A stretch of DNA of 64,000 bases from Pseudobacteroides cellulosolvens ATCC 35603 = DSM 2933 (GTDB lineage Bacteria > Bacillota > Clostridia > Acetivibrionales > DSM-2933). Below, piece after piece: positions 27,281-38,300 of the stretch. The notes beneath the pieces were generated by a model, which was not told the origin of the DNA, searched no databases, and saw nothing but the letters and a program-made list of their open reading frames with translations. The first letter of the stretch is position 1. Each line of letters starts with the position of its first letter. Location: positions 930,001 to 994,000 of the forward strand of contig NZ_LGTC01000001.1 in assembly GCF_001262605.1 (NCBI RefSeq), in the 5' to 3' direction. A program made the translations under genes and the position numbers.

Positions 27281-28450
27281 ATGAGAGGCATTGGCAAATT
27301 GCTTTTTATACTAAGTATTATATTAGTACTGACAAGCTGCTGGAATAATCGGGATTTGACGGATTTGGCCATTATGACAGGGATTGCCTTTGATAAGGGT
27401 GAGGATGGGAAATTTGAAATTACTTTTCAGATTGTAAAGCCAGAAGCTATGAAAACTTCTGGAGAAGGTGGGGGAAATGAAAAAAAGGCTTTTAATAATG
27501 TTAGCAGTACGGGAGAAACTGTTTTTGAGTGTGCAAGAAATTTAATAGCAAAGATAAATAAAAAGGTATATTTTGGACAGGTACAATTAATGGTCATTTC
27601 GGAGGAATTTGCAAGAGATGGGATAAGTAAGATATTTGATTTATTTGAAAGAGATACTGAAACAAGAAGACGTGCAGATTTAATAATAGCAAAGGGTATG
27701 GAGGCCAAAACTGTTTTGGAAAGTGAAAGCCGCATGTCCAAACTTCCAGCAACACACGAGACAGAGGCTTTGGAGGCCAGTCGACATTTTGGTAAAACTT
27801 TAAAGGTAACTTTTATTGATGCATTAAAATTTCTTAATAAGGAAGAATACAGCTTTGTACTGCCAACAATAAATAAAAGCAATAATACAGGCAAAGTATT
27901 TCAGGAAGACCTTTTAACAGAAGGTTCAGCTGTTATCAAAAAGGATAAATTGGTGGGTTTTCTTGGCCCTTTAGAGACAAGAGGTTATTTACTTGCAGAT
28001 GATAAAATAAAAAACACTATTATTAACATACCAAGCCCGCTGCATTCTAAAAAAATTATTTCAATTGAAGTTGTTCGTAATAAAGGAAAAACCATTTCAA
28101 AAATTGTGGATGGAAAGCCTGTTTTAAGCATTGAGGTTACAGCAGAAGGGAATATTGGTGAGCAGCAGGAAAAAGCAGACTTAACAAAACCAGATATGGT
28201 TAAAGCTTTGGAAGATACAGTAGAAAAAGAAATGAAAGACAAAATTGAAGCTGCTGTTAAAATTACACAAAAAGAATTTAAAAGTGATGTTTTTGGTTTT
28301 ATAGATGAAATTTATAGAAATTATTACTCTGATTGGACAAAAACATTTCGTAATTGGAGCAAAATTTACAGCCAAACACCAGTTAATATAGAAGTGAAAT
28401 TCAAAATAAGAAGGTCGGGTCTTATAAGAGAGCCTGCCGAACCCAAATAA
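27281..28450 (+). CDS. Ger(x)C family spore germination lipoprotein
   Basis: A 389-residue C subunit of a GerA-type germinant receptor. The N-terminus is a lipoprotein signal with lipobox LTSC (Cys20), followed by WNNRDLTDLAIMTGIAFDK, the usual Ger(x)C opening. The rest fits the three-domain fold of GerBC-like proteins, with a lysine-rich stretch of charged helices near the end. It should sit lipid-anchored on the outer face of the spore inner membrane. It starts six bases after the A subunit gene. Confidence 0.92.
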   Translation: MRGIGKLLFILSIILVLTSCWNNRDLTDLAIMTGIAFDKGEDGKFEITFQIVKPEAMKTSGEGGGNEKKAFNNVSSTGETVFECARNLIAKINKKVYFGQVQLMVISEEFARDGISKIFDLFERDTETRRRADLIIAKGMEAKTVLESESRMSKLPATHETEALEASRHFGKTLKVTFIDALKFLNKEEYSFVLPTINKSNNTGKVFQEDLLTEGSAVIKKDKLVGFLGPLETRGYLLADDKIKNTIINIPSPLHSKKIISIEVVRNKGKTISKIVDGKPVLSIEVTAEGNIGEQQEKADLTKPDMVKALEDTVEKEMKDKIEAAVKITQKEFKSDVFGFIDEIYRNYYSDWTKTFRNWSKIYSQTPVNIEVKFKIRRSGLIREPAEPK

Positions 28451-28463
28451 AGGATGGACATGG

Positions 28464-28685
28464 ATGGATATATTAGGTGTAATTGTAATGTTTGGTACAA
28501 TAGCTTTAATTGATATACCAAGTATTGTTAAAAAATCAAAGCATAGAGTAAAATATGTCGGGTTTTATGCATTTATTATTGGAATTGGTTTTGCTATAAG
28601 CCTTCTGCAAGTGAGTGGTAAAGCTCCTGCAAGCCCTGCAAAAGTCATAGAATCAGTAATTAAAGGTATAATAGGTGAAGTGTGA
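28464..28685 (+). CDS. Small two-helix membrane protein of the germination operon
   Basis: A 73-residue protein with two hydrophobic segments (about 3-17 and 31-48). Its position between the C and B subunit genes, overlapping the B gene by one base (TGATG), suggests a small accessory D-type subunit of the receptor. That role is inferred from context only. Confidence 0.65.
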   Translation: MDILGVIVMFGTIALIDIPSIVKKSKHRVKYVGFYAFIIGIGFAISLLQVSGKAPASPAKVIESVIKGIIGEV

Positions 28686-29791
28686 TGTATAAAAATTCGA
28701 AGATATCAAATTATCAGTTATTTACTCTTTTGTGCGGCTTTATGATAGGAAGTTCACTGATAGTAAGTCCTGCAGCAGGGGCAAAGCAAGAAGCGTGGCT
28801 GGCATTTCTTATTGGCTGTATCATTGGTACAATTTTAATAGCAATGTATGCATCAATATACAGATTGAATCCTTCATGTACACTGATAGAAGCTTTGGAG
28901 AAAAATTTCGGCAAGATATTGGGTAAAGTGTTCGGAGTATTGTATATCTGGTACTTTATTCACCTGACCTCTTTGGTATTAAGGAATTTTGGCGAATATT
29001 CTGTTGTAACGGGTTATCCTGAAACACCCATTCTGTTTATAATTGTATGTTTTTCTCTAATCATTGCCTTTTCGGTAAGGGCAGGTATCGAAGTTATGGG
29101 TAGGATCAGTGAGATATTTCTTGTAATATTGACTGCCATTCTTGTTTTTGTGTTTTTTTCATTAATCACTTCATTTGATTTGGAAAATCTGAAACCCTTT
29201 ATGACACAAGGTATAAAACCAATAATAAATACCGCATTCGGGATAGTAACTTTCCCATTCGGAGAGACAATTGCATTTTTAATGGTTTTTCCTCATGTTA
29301 TTAAACAAGAGAAAATTATGAAAACATCAATATTTTCTTCGCTGTTTGTGGGTTTGGTTCTTATTGAAGTTATACTCAGAAATACTTTAGTTTTAGGGAG
29401 CAATATGGCCTCAAGGGATATATTTCCGTCACATATAGTATTCAGACTTATTCCCAATCTGGATGTAGATCCGCTTCTTGATGTTAACCTTACAGTAGCA
29501 GGAATTATTAAAGCAGGGATTTGTATTTATGCAGCATCTGCAGGTATAGTACAACTCTTAAACCTTGATGATTATAAGCCGTTTGTACTTCCTTTTACTG
29601 CATTGGCAGTTTCGTTATCTATTTGGATATATGGAAGTATTATGGAGATGCTGCAATGGGCTTCAGATATATGGCCATATTATTCTATTCCATTTCAAAT
29701 TGTAATACCATGTATATTGCTTATTTTATCGTTTGTAAGGCACAAGCGGTCTGGAAAAGTGAAAAATGATAAATCTGCCAGGACAATATAA
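28685..29791 (+). CDS. Spore germination protein, GerB family (B subunit)
   Basis: A 368-residue integral membrane protein with about ten helices, of the GerAB/APC transporter-like family. It is the likely germinant-binding subunit of the receptor. It starts with ISNYQLFTLLCGFMIGSSLI, typical of the family, and helices run through to about residue 350. A GTG three bases upstream is also possible. The A-C-small-B order differs from the A-B-C order of Bacillus but occurs in clostridia. Confidence 0.9.
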   Translation: MYKNSKISNYQLFTLLCGFMIGSSLIVSPAAGAKQEAWLAFLIGCIIGTILIAMYASIYRLNPSCTLIEALEKNFGKILGKVFGVLYIWYFIHLTSLVLRNFGEYSVVTGYPETPILFIIVCFSLIIAFSVRAGIEVMGRISEIFLVILTAILVFVFFSLITSFDLENLKPFMTQGIKPIINTAFGIVTFPFGETIAFLMVFPHVIKQEKIMKTSIFSSLFVGLVLIEVILRNTLVLGSNMASRDIFPSHIVFRLIPNLDVDPLLDVNLTVAGIIKAGICIYAASAGIVQLLNLDDYKPFVLPFTALAVSLSIWIYGSIMEMLQWASDIWPYYSIPFQIVIPCILLILSFVRHKRSGKVKNDKSARTI

Positions 29792-29889
29792 GCATTTCTT
29801 TACAAATTTTAAATAATTAATATATATATAATGTTTTTAAAGTCATATTATAAAGTTTTATAAAAACTATAGATTAATTTAAAAAAGGG

Positions 29890-29898
29890 TGGTATAAT
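29890..29898 (+). promoter_or_regulatory. Candidate extended -10 promoter of the xylose operon
   Basis: TGGTATAAT is an extended -10 element 62 bases before the xylB start. The adjoining ATTAATTATAGTTAAT (just downstream) is an imperfect inverted repeat and a possible operator for the ROK repressor encoded in the operon. Confidence 0.45.
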
Positions 29899-29959
29899 TA
29901 ATTATAGTTAATAATATGATATTATAAAGTCAACAAAACAGTATGGGGAGGGATTATGC

Positions 29960-31486
29960 TTGTCATTTTTATTGGGAATTGACATTGGTACATCCGGGAC
30001 AAAGACGGTGTTATTTGATGAAATGGGTAATACCATAGCAAGCAGTGTTGGAGAATATCCGCTATACCAGCCGAATATAGGGTGGGCAGAGCAGGACCCT
30101 GAAGATTGGTGGATGGCAACATTCACAACAATCAAAGAAGTTATTTACAAAAGCGGTATTGATGCATCTGAGATCAAGGGCGTAGGCTTGTCAGGACAAA
30201 TGCATGGTGCAGTTCTTCTAGACAAGGACTATAAAGTGTTGAGAAAATCCATCATATGGTGTGACCAGAGAAGCTCGGCTGAATGCGATCAGATCACTTC
30301 AATCATAGGTAAGGAAAGACTCATAGAAATTACTGCAAACCCGGCTTTGACTGGTTTTACAGCATCAAAAATTCTTTGGGTTAAGAATAACGAGCCTGAA
30401 GTTTATGCTAAAGTAACCAAGATACTTCTTCCTAAAGACTATATAAGATTTAGATTAACAGGGGAATTTGCTACCGAAGTTTCCGATGCCAGTGGAATGC
30501 AGCTTATGGACATACCTGGACGTAAGTGGAGCAATGAAGTTTTAGATAAGCTTGGTATAGAAAAGAGCATGCTTGGAAAGCTTTATGAGTCTCAGGAGGT
30601 TACAGGTAAAGTAAATAAGGAAGCTTCATCACTTACAGGCCTTAAAGAAGGAACTATAGTGGTAGGCGGAGCAGGGGATCAGGCTGCAGGTGCTATTGGA
30701 AACGGAATAGTAAAATCTGGGGTAGTATCTTCCACAATAGGTACATCAGGAGTTGTTTTTGCATTCTCGGAAAATGTAAGCATAGATCCAAAAGGCAGAG
30801 TACATACTTTCTGTCATGCAGTTCCAAATACATGGCACATAATGGGTGTAACTCAGGGTGCCGGACTTTCATTAAAGTGGTTCCGTGATAACTTCTGTAT
30901 AGAAGAAAAGAGAACTGCCGAGCTTATGGGTGTTGATCCATACATGCTTATGGATAAGGAAGCAGAAAGAGTTGCTGCAGGATGCAGCGGTTTAATATAT
31001 TTACCGTATCTTATGGGTGAAAGAACACCACACCTTGACCCTAACGCAAAAGGGGTGTTCTTCGGATTATCTGCAAAGCATGAAAAGCCAGATATGGTAA
31101 GAGCAGTAATGGAAGGCGTAGTTTATAGCCTTAAGGACTGTCTGGAAATTATCAAGGAAATGGGAGTAAATGTTTCTGAAGTAAGAGCATCAGGAGGCGG
31201 TGGAAAGAGCCCTCTATGGAGACAGATGCAGGCGGACGTATTCGGCACTGAGATAACTACCATAAACTCAAGTGAAGGCCCGGCTCTTGGCGTAGCAATT
31301 CTTGCAGGCGTTGGTGCAGGCGTTTACAGCAGTGTTATGGAAGCATGCGATAAGGTAATAAGTGTAAAGACAAAACAACAGGCGGATATGGTAATAAACA
31401 GCAAATACAATAAGTATTACGACATATATAAACGCCTTTACACCTCATTGAAAAAGGATTTTGCGGATGTTTCATCCATATTGTAA
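29960..31486 (+). CDS. xylB: Xylulokinase
   Basis: A 508-residue FGGY-family kinase that phosphorylates D-xylulose at C5. The N-terminal phosphate motif is LLGIDIGTSGTKTVLFDEMG. VGLSGQMHGAV and IIWCDQRS bind substrate. The catalytic Asp lies in VGGAGDQAAGAIGNG (near residue 238), and ASGGGGKSPLWRQM is the ATP-site motif. The start is TTG at 29960, with GGGAGGG upstream. An ATG four bases earlier is out of frame. First gene of xylB-xylR-xylA-galM. Confidence 0.95.
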   Translation: MSFLLGIDIGTSGTKTVLFDEMGNTIASSVGEYPLYQPNIGWAEQDPEDWWMATFTTIKEVIYKSGIDASEIKGVGLSGQMHGAVLLDKDYKVLRKSIIWCDQRSSAECDQITSIIGKERLIEITANPALTGFTASKILWVKNNEPEVYAKVTKILLPKDYIRFRLTGEFATEVSDASGMQLMDIPGRKWSNEVLDKLGIEKSMLGKLYESQEVTGKVNKEASSLTGLKEGTIVVGGAGDQAAGAIGNGIVKSGVVSSTIGTSGVVFAFSENVSIDPKGRVHTFCHAVPNTWHIMGVTQGAGLSLKWFRDNFCIEEKRTAELMGVDPYMLMDKEAERVAAGCSGLIYLPYLMGERTPHLDPNAKGVFFGLSAKHEKPDMVRAVMEGVVYSLKDCLEIIKEMGVNVSEVRASGGGGKSPLWRQMQADVFGTEITTINSSEGPALGVAILAGVGAGVYSSVMEACDKVISVKTKQQADMVINSKYNKYYDIYKRLYTSLKKDFADVSSIL

Positions 31487-31522
31487 GGTGCTTTTACTCA
31501 ATGATTTAAAAAGGAGCAGATA

Positions 31523-32725
31523 ATGACAGGGAAGATAGTGGGTAATAACAGATTTCTCAAGGAGTTTAACCAAACAGCAATCTTGGACATGATAAGGGTT
31601 CACAGAGCAATTTCAAGAGCTGAATTGTCTAAACTCACGGGATTGTCACCTACAGCAATCGGAAGCATCGTATCTGAGCTTTTGGAAATTGGTTATATTT
31701 CCGAAACCGGTATCGGAGAATCCAAGGGTGGCAGGAGGCCGGTTTTAATCGAAATTAAACCTGAATCCTTATACACCATTGGAATTGACATGGATGTAAA
31801 TTATATAAGCTTTGTTTTAATGGATACTACCAGCCGGATAATTGAAGAAAAGATGCTGACCATGCCTAAGACTATTATTTTCGAAAATGTTATGAAAGTC
31901 ATTCAAAAAGAAATCAAAAGAATTTTGAAAGACCATTCCATAACACTTGAAAGACTTTTAGGGATTGGTTTGTCAGTACCTGGTATGGTGGATAGTTTGG
32001 AGGGCAAAGTGATATTTGCCCCAAATATGGGGTGGGAGAATGTTGATATAAGAGGTCAATTCCCAGATCTTAAAGGTGTAAATGTATATGTTGAAAATGA
32101 AGCTATGGCTTCAGCAATAAGTGAAAATTGGATAGGCACTTGTCAAGGAATAAGTAATTTTGTTTGTGTAAATATTAAATCAGGTATAGGTTCCGGTATT
32201 TTTATAGATGGAAAACCATACCGTGGAACAAGTGGAATTACCGGAGAACTCGGCCATATGGTTGTCGATTCAAATGGTTCAAAATGCAGGTGCGGAAATT
32301 ACGGATGCCTTGAGACAATAGCTTCAACTACTCATATGGTGGAACAGGCAAAGCGGCTGGTAAAGTCGGGTATTGCTTCAAAACTTAATGATATTGAAGA
32401 TGTTGAGGAAATAGATGCCAAATCAATAATAGACTGTGCAAGAGAGGGAGACGAGGTATCAAGGAATATACTGCTTGAATCAGCAAGGTTCCTTGGACTG
32501 GCAGTCTCAAGTATTGTCAACATATTAAGCCCTCAAAAAATAGTCTTGGGAAAAGATTTTGTAAATTATTCCGATATTGTTTTGGACAGTTTGAAAGAAA
32601 TTGTTATGTGTAAGGCATTAAAACAAACTTCAAAAGATATTGAAATAACTGAATCCAAGCTGGGGGAAAGGGCTTCAGTGCTCGGCTCAGCCATAATACC
32701 GTTAAAAGTTTTCTTTGGGAAATAA
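31523..32725 (+). CDS. xylR: ROK-family transcriptional repressor, probable xylose regulator
   Basis: A 400-residue ROK repressor. The N-terminal winged helix (about 10-75) contains RAELSKLTGLSPTAIGSIVSEL. The sugar-binding ROK domain has IGLSVPGMVD, VENEAMASA, the SGIGSGI loop, GELGHM and the zinc motif CRCGNYGCLE. In xylose operons such a protein represses until xylose binds. It lies between xylB and xylA, 36 bases after xylB, so it likely regulates its own operon. Confidence 0.9.
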   Translation: MTGKIVGNNRFLKEFNQTAILDMIRVHRAISRAELSKLTGLSPTAIGSIVSELLEIGYISETGIGESKGGRRPVLIEIKPESLYTIGIDMDVNYISFVLMDTTSRIIEEKMLTMPKTIIFENVMKVIQKEIKRILKDHSITLERLLGIGLSVPGMVDSLEGKVIFAPNMGWENVDIRGQFPDLKGVNVYVENEAMASAISENWIGTCQGISNFVCVNIKSGIGSGIFIDGKPYRGTSGITGELGHMVVDSNGSKCRCGNYGCLETIASTTHMVEQAKRLVKSGIASKLNDIEDVEEIDAKSIIDCAREGDEVSRNILLESARFLGLAVSSIVNILSPQKIVLGKDFVNYSDIVLDSLKEIVMCKALKQTSKDIEITESKLGERASVLGSAIIPLKVFFGK

Positions 32726-32766
32726 ACATTAGTGTTTAATTCAATAAATTTTAAGGAGGCAAAAAG

Positions 32767-34086
32767 ATGTCAGAATTTTTTAGTAATGTTTCAAAGATTC
32801 AATATGAAGGTAAGAACTCTGATAATCCATTGGCTTTTAAGTATTATAACCCAGATGAGGTTATAGGCGGAAAGACAATGAAGGATCATTTGAGATTCGC
32901 AGTTGCTTACTGGCATACATTCCAGGGAACAGGCGGAGATCCATTCGGACCTGGTACAGCAGTAAGACCATGGGACAATATAACAGATCCAATGGAACTT
33001 GCTAAAGCAAAAGTAGCTGCAAACTTCGAGTTCTGTGAAAAATTAGGTGTACCGTTCTACTGTTTCCATGACAGGGATATAGCACCTGAAGCTTCAACTC
33101 TTAGAGAAACAAATAAGAGACTTGATGAAATAGTTGCTCTTATGAAGGAATATATGAAAACCAGCAGTGTTAAGCTCCTCTGGGGAACTACAAATGCATT
33201 CGGTAACCCAAGATTTGTACACGGTGCTTCAACATCACCAAATGCCGATGTTTTTGCATTTGCAGCAGCTCAGGTTAAAAAAGCAATGGAAATAACTTTA
33301 GAGCTTGGCGGACAGAACTATGTATTCTGGGGTGGAAGAGAAGGTTATGAGACCCTATTAAACACAGACATGAAGCTTGAGCTTGACAACATGGGAAGAT
33401 TCTTAAGAATGGCTGTTGATTACGCAAAAGAAATAGGCTTTAAAGGACAATTCCTCATTGAACCAAAGCCGAAGGAACCTACAAAACACCAGTATGATTT
33501 CGATACAGCTACAGTTGTTGGTTTCTTAAGAGCTCATGGTCTTGAAAACGATTTCAAGATGAACATAGAAGCAAACCATGCTACCCTTGCTGCTCATACC
33601 TTCCAGCATGAAGTATATACTGCAAGAGTAAACAATGTATTCGGAAGTATTGATGCAAATCAGGGAGACTTGCTCTTAGGATGGGATACAGACCAATTCC
33701 CAACTAATATTTATGATACAACACTTTGCATGTATGAAGTTCTTAAAGCAGGCGGTTTCACAACCGGCGGATTAAACTTCGACTCTAAAGTAAGAAGAGG
33801 TTCATTTGAGCCAATCGATCTTTTCTATGCACATATTGCAGGAATGGATGCTTTTGCTAAGGGTCTTAAGATTGCTTACAAGATGGTTTCAGAAGGCAAG
33901 TTCGATAAAGTTATTGAAGACCGTTATGCAAGCTACAAAAGCGGTATTGGTAGCGATATAGTTAATGGAAAAGTTGGATTTAAAGAATTGGAAAAATATG
34001 CATTGGAGCATGATCAGGTTAAGAACGTATCAGGAAGACAGGAAGTTCTTGAAAGCATGCTGAACAAGTATATTTTAGAAGATTAA
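32767..34086 (+). CDS. xylA: Xylose isomerase
   Basis: A 439-residue class II xylose isomerase that interconverts D-xylose and D-xylulose using two divalent metal ions. Conserved features are [10 protein letters not shown] with the catalytic His and Asp, [28 protein letters not shown] with metal-binding Glu, [17 protein letters not shown], and the GSIDANQGD metal loop. AAGGAGG lies 7 bases before the ATG, a strong site that fits high expression. Its product feeds xylB. Confidence 0.97.
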   Translation: MSEFFSNVSKIQYEGKNSDNPLAFKYYNPDEVIGGKTMKDHLRFAVAYWHTFQGTGGDPFGPGTAVRPWDNITDPMELAKAKVAANFEFCEKLGVPFYCFHDRDIAPEASTLRETNKRLDEIVALMKEYMKTSSVKLLWGTTNAFGNPRFVHGASTSPNADVFAFAAAQVKKAMEITLELGGQNYVFWGGREGYETLLNTDMKLELDNMGRFLRMAVDYAKEIGFKGQFLIEPKPKEPTKHQYDFDTATVVGFLRAHGLENDFKMNIEANHATLAAHTFQHEVYTARVNNVFGSIDANQGDLLLGWDTDQFPTNIYDTTLCMYEVLKAGGFTTGGLNFDSKVRRGSFEPIDLFYAHIAGMDAFAKGLKIAYKMVSEGKFDKVIEDRYASYKSGIGSDIVNGKVGFKELEKYALEHDQVKNVSGRQEVLESMLNKYILED

Positions 34087-34108
34087 TATTTTTAAGAAGG
34101 TACATCCA

Positions 34109-35167
34109 ATGAGTATTATAAGAGAGAAATTTGTTGATGGATATGACCGAAATGATATAGATATTTTTACCCTGTCCAACAGTAATGGCATAAAAGTAAA
34201 GATAACCAACTTTGGAGGAATCATAATTTCCATTTTTGTACCAGACAAAAATGGAAATTATGAGGATGTTGTACTGGGATATGATAAGCTAGAAGATTAT
34301 TTGGAAGACGATCTGTATTTTGGTGCCCTCGTTGGAAGGCATGCAAATAGGATTGAGGATTCGTGCTTTGAAATTAATGGTGTAGAATATCAGCTTGAAA
34401 AAAATGATGGAGAGAACCATATCCATGGTGGAATCAAGGGATTTAACAAAGTTATCTGGAATGCTTATATAGTGAAGGAAGGCAATCAAGAGTGCTTAAA
34501 GCTGACGTATTTGAGTAAAGACGGTGAAGAAAATTATCCTGGTAACTTGAAGGTTACGGTAATTTATTCCCTTACAGATGATAATGCACTTAAGATTGAT
34601 TATCATGCAGTTTCGGACAAGGACACTGTTATAAACCTTACAAACCATGCGTACTTCAATCTATCAGGACATGGTGCAGGAGATATTTCAAAACATCATG
34701 TCAAAATTTACGCTGATAAGTTTACTCCTATAAACGAAGAGTGCTTAACTACCGGAGAAATCAGGGATGTATATGACACTCCAATGAATTTTACTACAAT
34801 GAAGCCCATTGGTACAGAGATAAATGTTGATGATCCCCAGATCATAAATGGTGAAGGGTATGATCACAACTTTATACTAAATGAACCAGGGGCAAAGCTC
34901 AAGATGGCGGCTGAGGTATATGATCCTGCGAGTGGAAGGTTTATGGAAGTTTATACTACTAAACCTGGGATTCAATTATACACAGGAAACCATATTGAAG
35001 GCTCCTATGAAGGAAAAGGTAATGTGCAATACACAAGAAGGAGTGGGTTTTGTCTTGAAACTCAATACTTTCCAAATTCGTTAAAGCACAAGAATTTTCC
35101 GTCACCGATATTTAAAGCTGGTGAGGAGTACATACATACAACAGTTTATAAATTTACAAAAATATAA
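34109..35167 (+). CDS. galM: Aldose 1-epimerase (mutarotase)
   Basis: A 352-residue galactose mutarotase family enzyme that interconverts the alpha and beta anomers of sugars. It shows FGALVGRHANRIE, the catalytic His in TNHAYFNLSGHG, YDHNFIL and ETQYFPNS, where the final Glu acts as base. It is the last gene of the xylose operon, 22 bases after xylA, so xylose is its likely main substrate here. Confidence 0.94.
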   Translation: MSIIREKFVDGYDRNDIDIFTLSNSNGIKVKITNFGGIIISIFVPDKNGNYEDVVLGYDKLEDYLEDDLYFGALVGRHANRIEDSCFEINGVEYQLEKNDGENHIHGGIKGFNKVIWNAYIVKEGNQECLKLTYLSKDGEENYPGNLKVTVIYSLTDDNALKIDYHAVSDKDTVINLTNHAYFNLSGHGAGDISKHHVKIYADKFTPINEECLTTGEIRDVYDTPMNFTTMKPIGTEINVDDPQIINGEGYDHNFILNEPGAKLKMAAEVYDPASGRFMEVYTTKPGIQLYTGNHIEGSYEGKGNVQYTRRSGFCLETQYFPNSLKHKNFPSPIFKAGEEYIHTTVYKFTKI

Positions 35168-35227
35168 AAATAAAAAAATAAAATATAAAAATAAAAAATA
35201 AAAATATAAAAATATAGAGATATAAAA
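35161..35227. repeat. Low-complexity A/T tract after galM
   Basis: Repeated AAAAATA and AATATAAA units without G or C for about 60 bases follow the galM stop. They could be a slippage-prone tract. Confidence 0.6.
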
Positions 35228-35280
35228 TCAATAATTTAATTTTATTATTTAATAGATTATCAAATTCTAAGGCGCTTAAG

Positions 35281-35315
35281 AAAAACAGCAGGCTACGATA
35301 TAGTCTGCTGTTTTT
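35281..35315. terminator. Bidirectional terminator
   Basis: A 15-bp stem (AAAAACAGCAGGCTA with TAGTCTGCTGTTTTT, one wobble pair) and a 5-base loop lie between the convergent galM and metalloprotease genes. Confidence 0.88.
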
Positions 35316-35349
35316 AAATGCCTGGAATTTTACATTGCAATTTATAGTG

Positions 35350-38300
35350 CTAAAGAATAACTCCCTGTATTCTTGGAAAATTCTTTGCGATAATCACTAT
35401 GTCTGCCATATTAACGGTGTTATCCTTATTTATATCACAATTTGCAATAAATTTAACTTCACCTGAAGTGGCATTAAAACTTTTCGCCATTTCAATAACA
35501 TCTGCCATATTGATGGTGTTATCACTATTTATATCGCCAGCCCACAATATAACAGGGGAACCAGTTGAACCAAAGCTTATATCGGAACTGTCAATTTTGA
35601 CATTCCCAATATCCCTGTATAAATAGCCTGCTTTGCTGATTCTTACGGTATATCCTGAAGCATTTGCAGGAACATTTGTTAAACTGAAATACCCATTGTT
35701 ATCAGTTGCAGAAGATAATCCTGTACCCAAAATTTCCACTTTAAATCCGCTCTTTATTGAAGCTAATGATGATGCAAAATCCTGGGATACATAACCTGAA
35801 ATTGTATGTCCCTTTGGTGTTGGTGTGGGTGTTGATGTAGGTTTAGCAGAAACAGACGGTATAACCGAATCCACTGGTTTGAAATAAATATGGAAAGAAT
35901 CTACAGCACCTTTAAATAGAGGCTGTTCCGGAAGAATTCCTCTTCCGATATAGTTGCTATTGCTTTGTGAGTTAACATTAGGAGCATTGAGATCTTCAGG
36001 GTTTATATTGATGTCATTTTGAACCGCTGCAGGTGTATTGTTGATATACAAAATTCCTGTATCACCGGTTAATACAAGCCTTAAATCAACCCAGCTTCCA
36101 ACTGGCAAAGAGGCATCTGCTACCATAGTCTTTACATTGTTACCGTTTCTTATTTCAAACTTCACTTTTCCATTTTCATCAGATGGTGTTAGGTACATAT
36201 ATTTATCTTGTGAAGAACCGAAATTGAAAAGCCTTTGATTTGCTGTACCGCCGTCCCAACGAACTGTTGCCCTTATTTCAATATCCTTTAGATCAGATAC
36301 CGAGTTTTCCAATACAACATACTGATTATCTCCATTTAACTGTAAAATACCTGAATGGCCTTCGGAGGAGGCTGACCACAAGGGATTGCCTCTTATTATA
36401 CCATGGGTTACGCCATATTTATCCCTTGCAAAAACACTGCTGGAAGTGCCAAACTCGTAGCCTGCATAGAGTGAGGGAGTATAGGGACGTGAGGAAGCAT
36501 AATCCTGGCCTCTTGTCCATCCGAATGCAACACCTTTTGTTATATTTGTGCTGTCAATATAGTCGCCGTCCACCATTCCTTCACCTGTAATGCTTGCTTC
36601 TCCTGCTGCAATTGCCATTCCTTTTGCAACACCGTTATCGGTTATTTTTCTTTTTTCTTTAACAGTTGCACTTTCCAGAACCCTTGCATTTCCACTAGCT
36701 TCTGCGTTTCCCATCATAACTGCAAAATCTCTTATTTTTGCATTGTCCTTAACAATTGCACTATCCTTTATAATTGCATGGCCGCTTACAATTGCATTCC
36801 CAGAAACTACTGCATTACCCTTTACAACGGCATAATCCTCGATTCTGGCTTTACCTTGTACCTTTGCACTTCCTAAAACTGCCGCATTTGGTCCCACATA
36901 TGCTGTCGAGTCCACTTTTGCTGTGTTTTGTACAAATCCGCCGCCGTTAGGGTGCTTGCTTCCTGTTATACCTGTGATAGAGTTTACTGCCTCATAAGGT
37001 ACTGCACCTGTTATTTGAACTTCATATGGCATTTTTTGCTTTTCCGGTGCCGACATAAACGGTGATTTGGTTTCATCAGCAAATGCGTCCAATGGTATTA
37101 ATTTATCAGGTGTAGCTACAACTACTAGAAATACCTTATTTTCGGTGTTTGAAAGAGTTATGGAGTTTTCTCCTTTATTCCATAAGGTAGAGTACCTTGT
37201 ATTGCCCGAGTCGTCCTGCACAACAATACATGCCCTCCAGTCAGTTCCCCTTGATGAATCTATAAGACCATTGAAATTTACCTTAACGGTACGTCCGTTA
37301 CCTGTCCCGTTAGGAGTGAGGGGGATTATATTAAAGCCGGTTTGCTGTGGAGCTCTTTCACTTGGAACCCTCCACCAATCACTTTTATCATTAACCTTTA
37401 CAAGCTGGGTATAGACCATTTGCTTGTTGCTGTCTGTTGCAATAAGCTGATTAAACCTTTTACGATACACTGTTTTTTGTTGGAAATCCTGGGTTACCAT
37501 TCTTTTAGCGTAATTGCCCAGTGTATCCTTTATGGATACCCCAGGTGCAAGCCTAATAATTGTATCATAGGGATATTCATGCATTTTGGCCTTTTGCATC
37601 ATATCTCTCATAAAATCTCTGCCGTAGTATGGATAATTGTCAGGGTTCTCTGCTATGTACTGCAGAATGGGCCATGCATCATAATAGGTTCTGCCGTGAG
37701 GAGAGCAGAGGCTCCCATTCATGTACATAGGGTCAAAAAAGTTTGTATCCGGTGAATAAATCTTACCATTATATTGGTAATTGGGACTTGTTAGATATTG
37801 CTCTCTCAGCCAGTCAGCAACAGCCTCCCACCAGGCTCCGGTAATTGTGCTGTCAACCCAGCTTGCCTGGTGATATGTAATGACATGTCCCAATTCGTGG
37901 GGAATCACCCATGAAGGGACATCAACTCTCATTGCTACAGGATCTACAATTATATATGCGAAGCCGTCTGAATCGTTAGACATGAACCCCCAGCCTTCCG
38001 CATGTTTTGAAAGTCCTGTACGGGTTACATAAACATTGGTTTTATACTTTTTTGATTGATTTGCGGGTTTTATAGACACTCCAGGTTCCTTATATCCCAT
38101 ATCGGTGACATAGGTTGTCCATTGACCTTCCAGATTTTTTAAATTCCCTTGAATGAATGCATCATTAACGGTTCCGGTTTGATCGTTTTTACCCCAGATT
38201 ATTTGGAAATGAGTTGAGGTTGCTCTGTTAACATTAGGATCAGACATTGAATAGATGGAATCTCTTGCAAGATATTCGTCTGCAGCCATTACATGACTTG

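Noticed and set aside
35161..35227. CRISPR-like or minisatellite array after galM
   Set aside because: Units are irregular A/T strings without constant repeat and spacer lengths.
36590..36835. Plus-strand frame of hydrophobic residues opposite the metalloprotease gene
   Set aside because: It is the antisense shadow of the hexapeptide repeat region, without a ribosome site.
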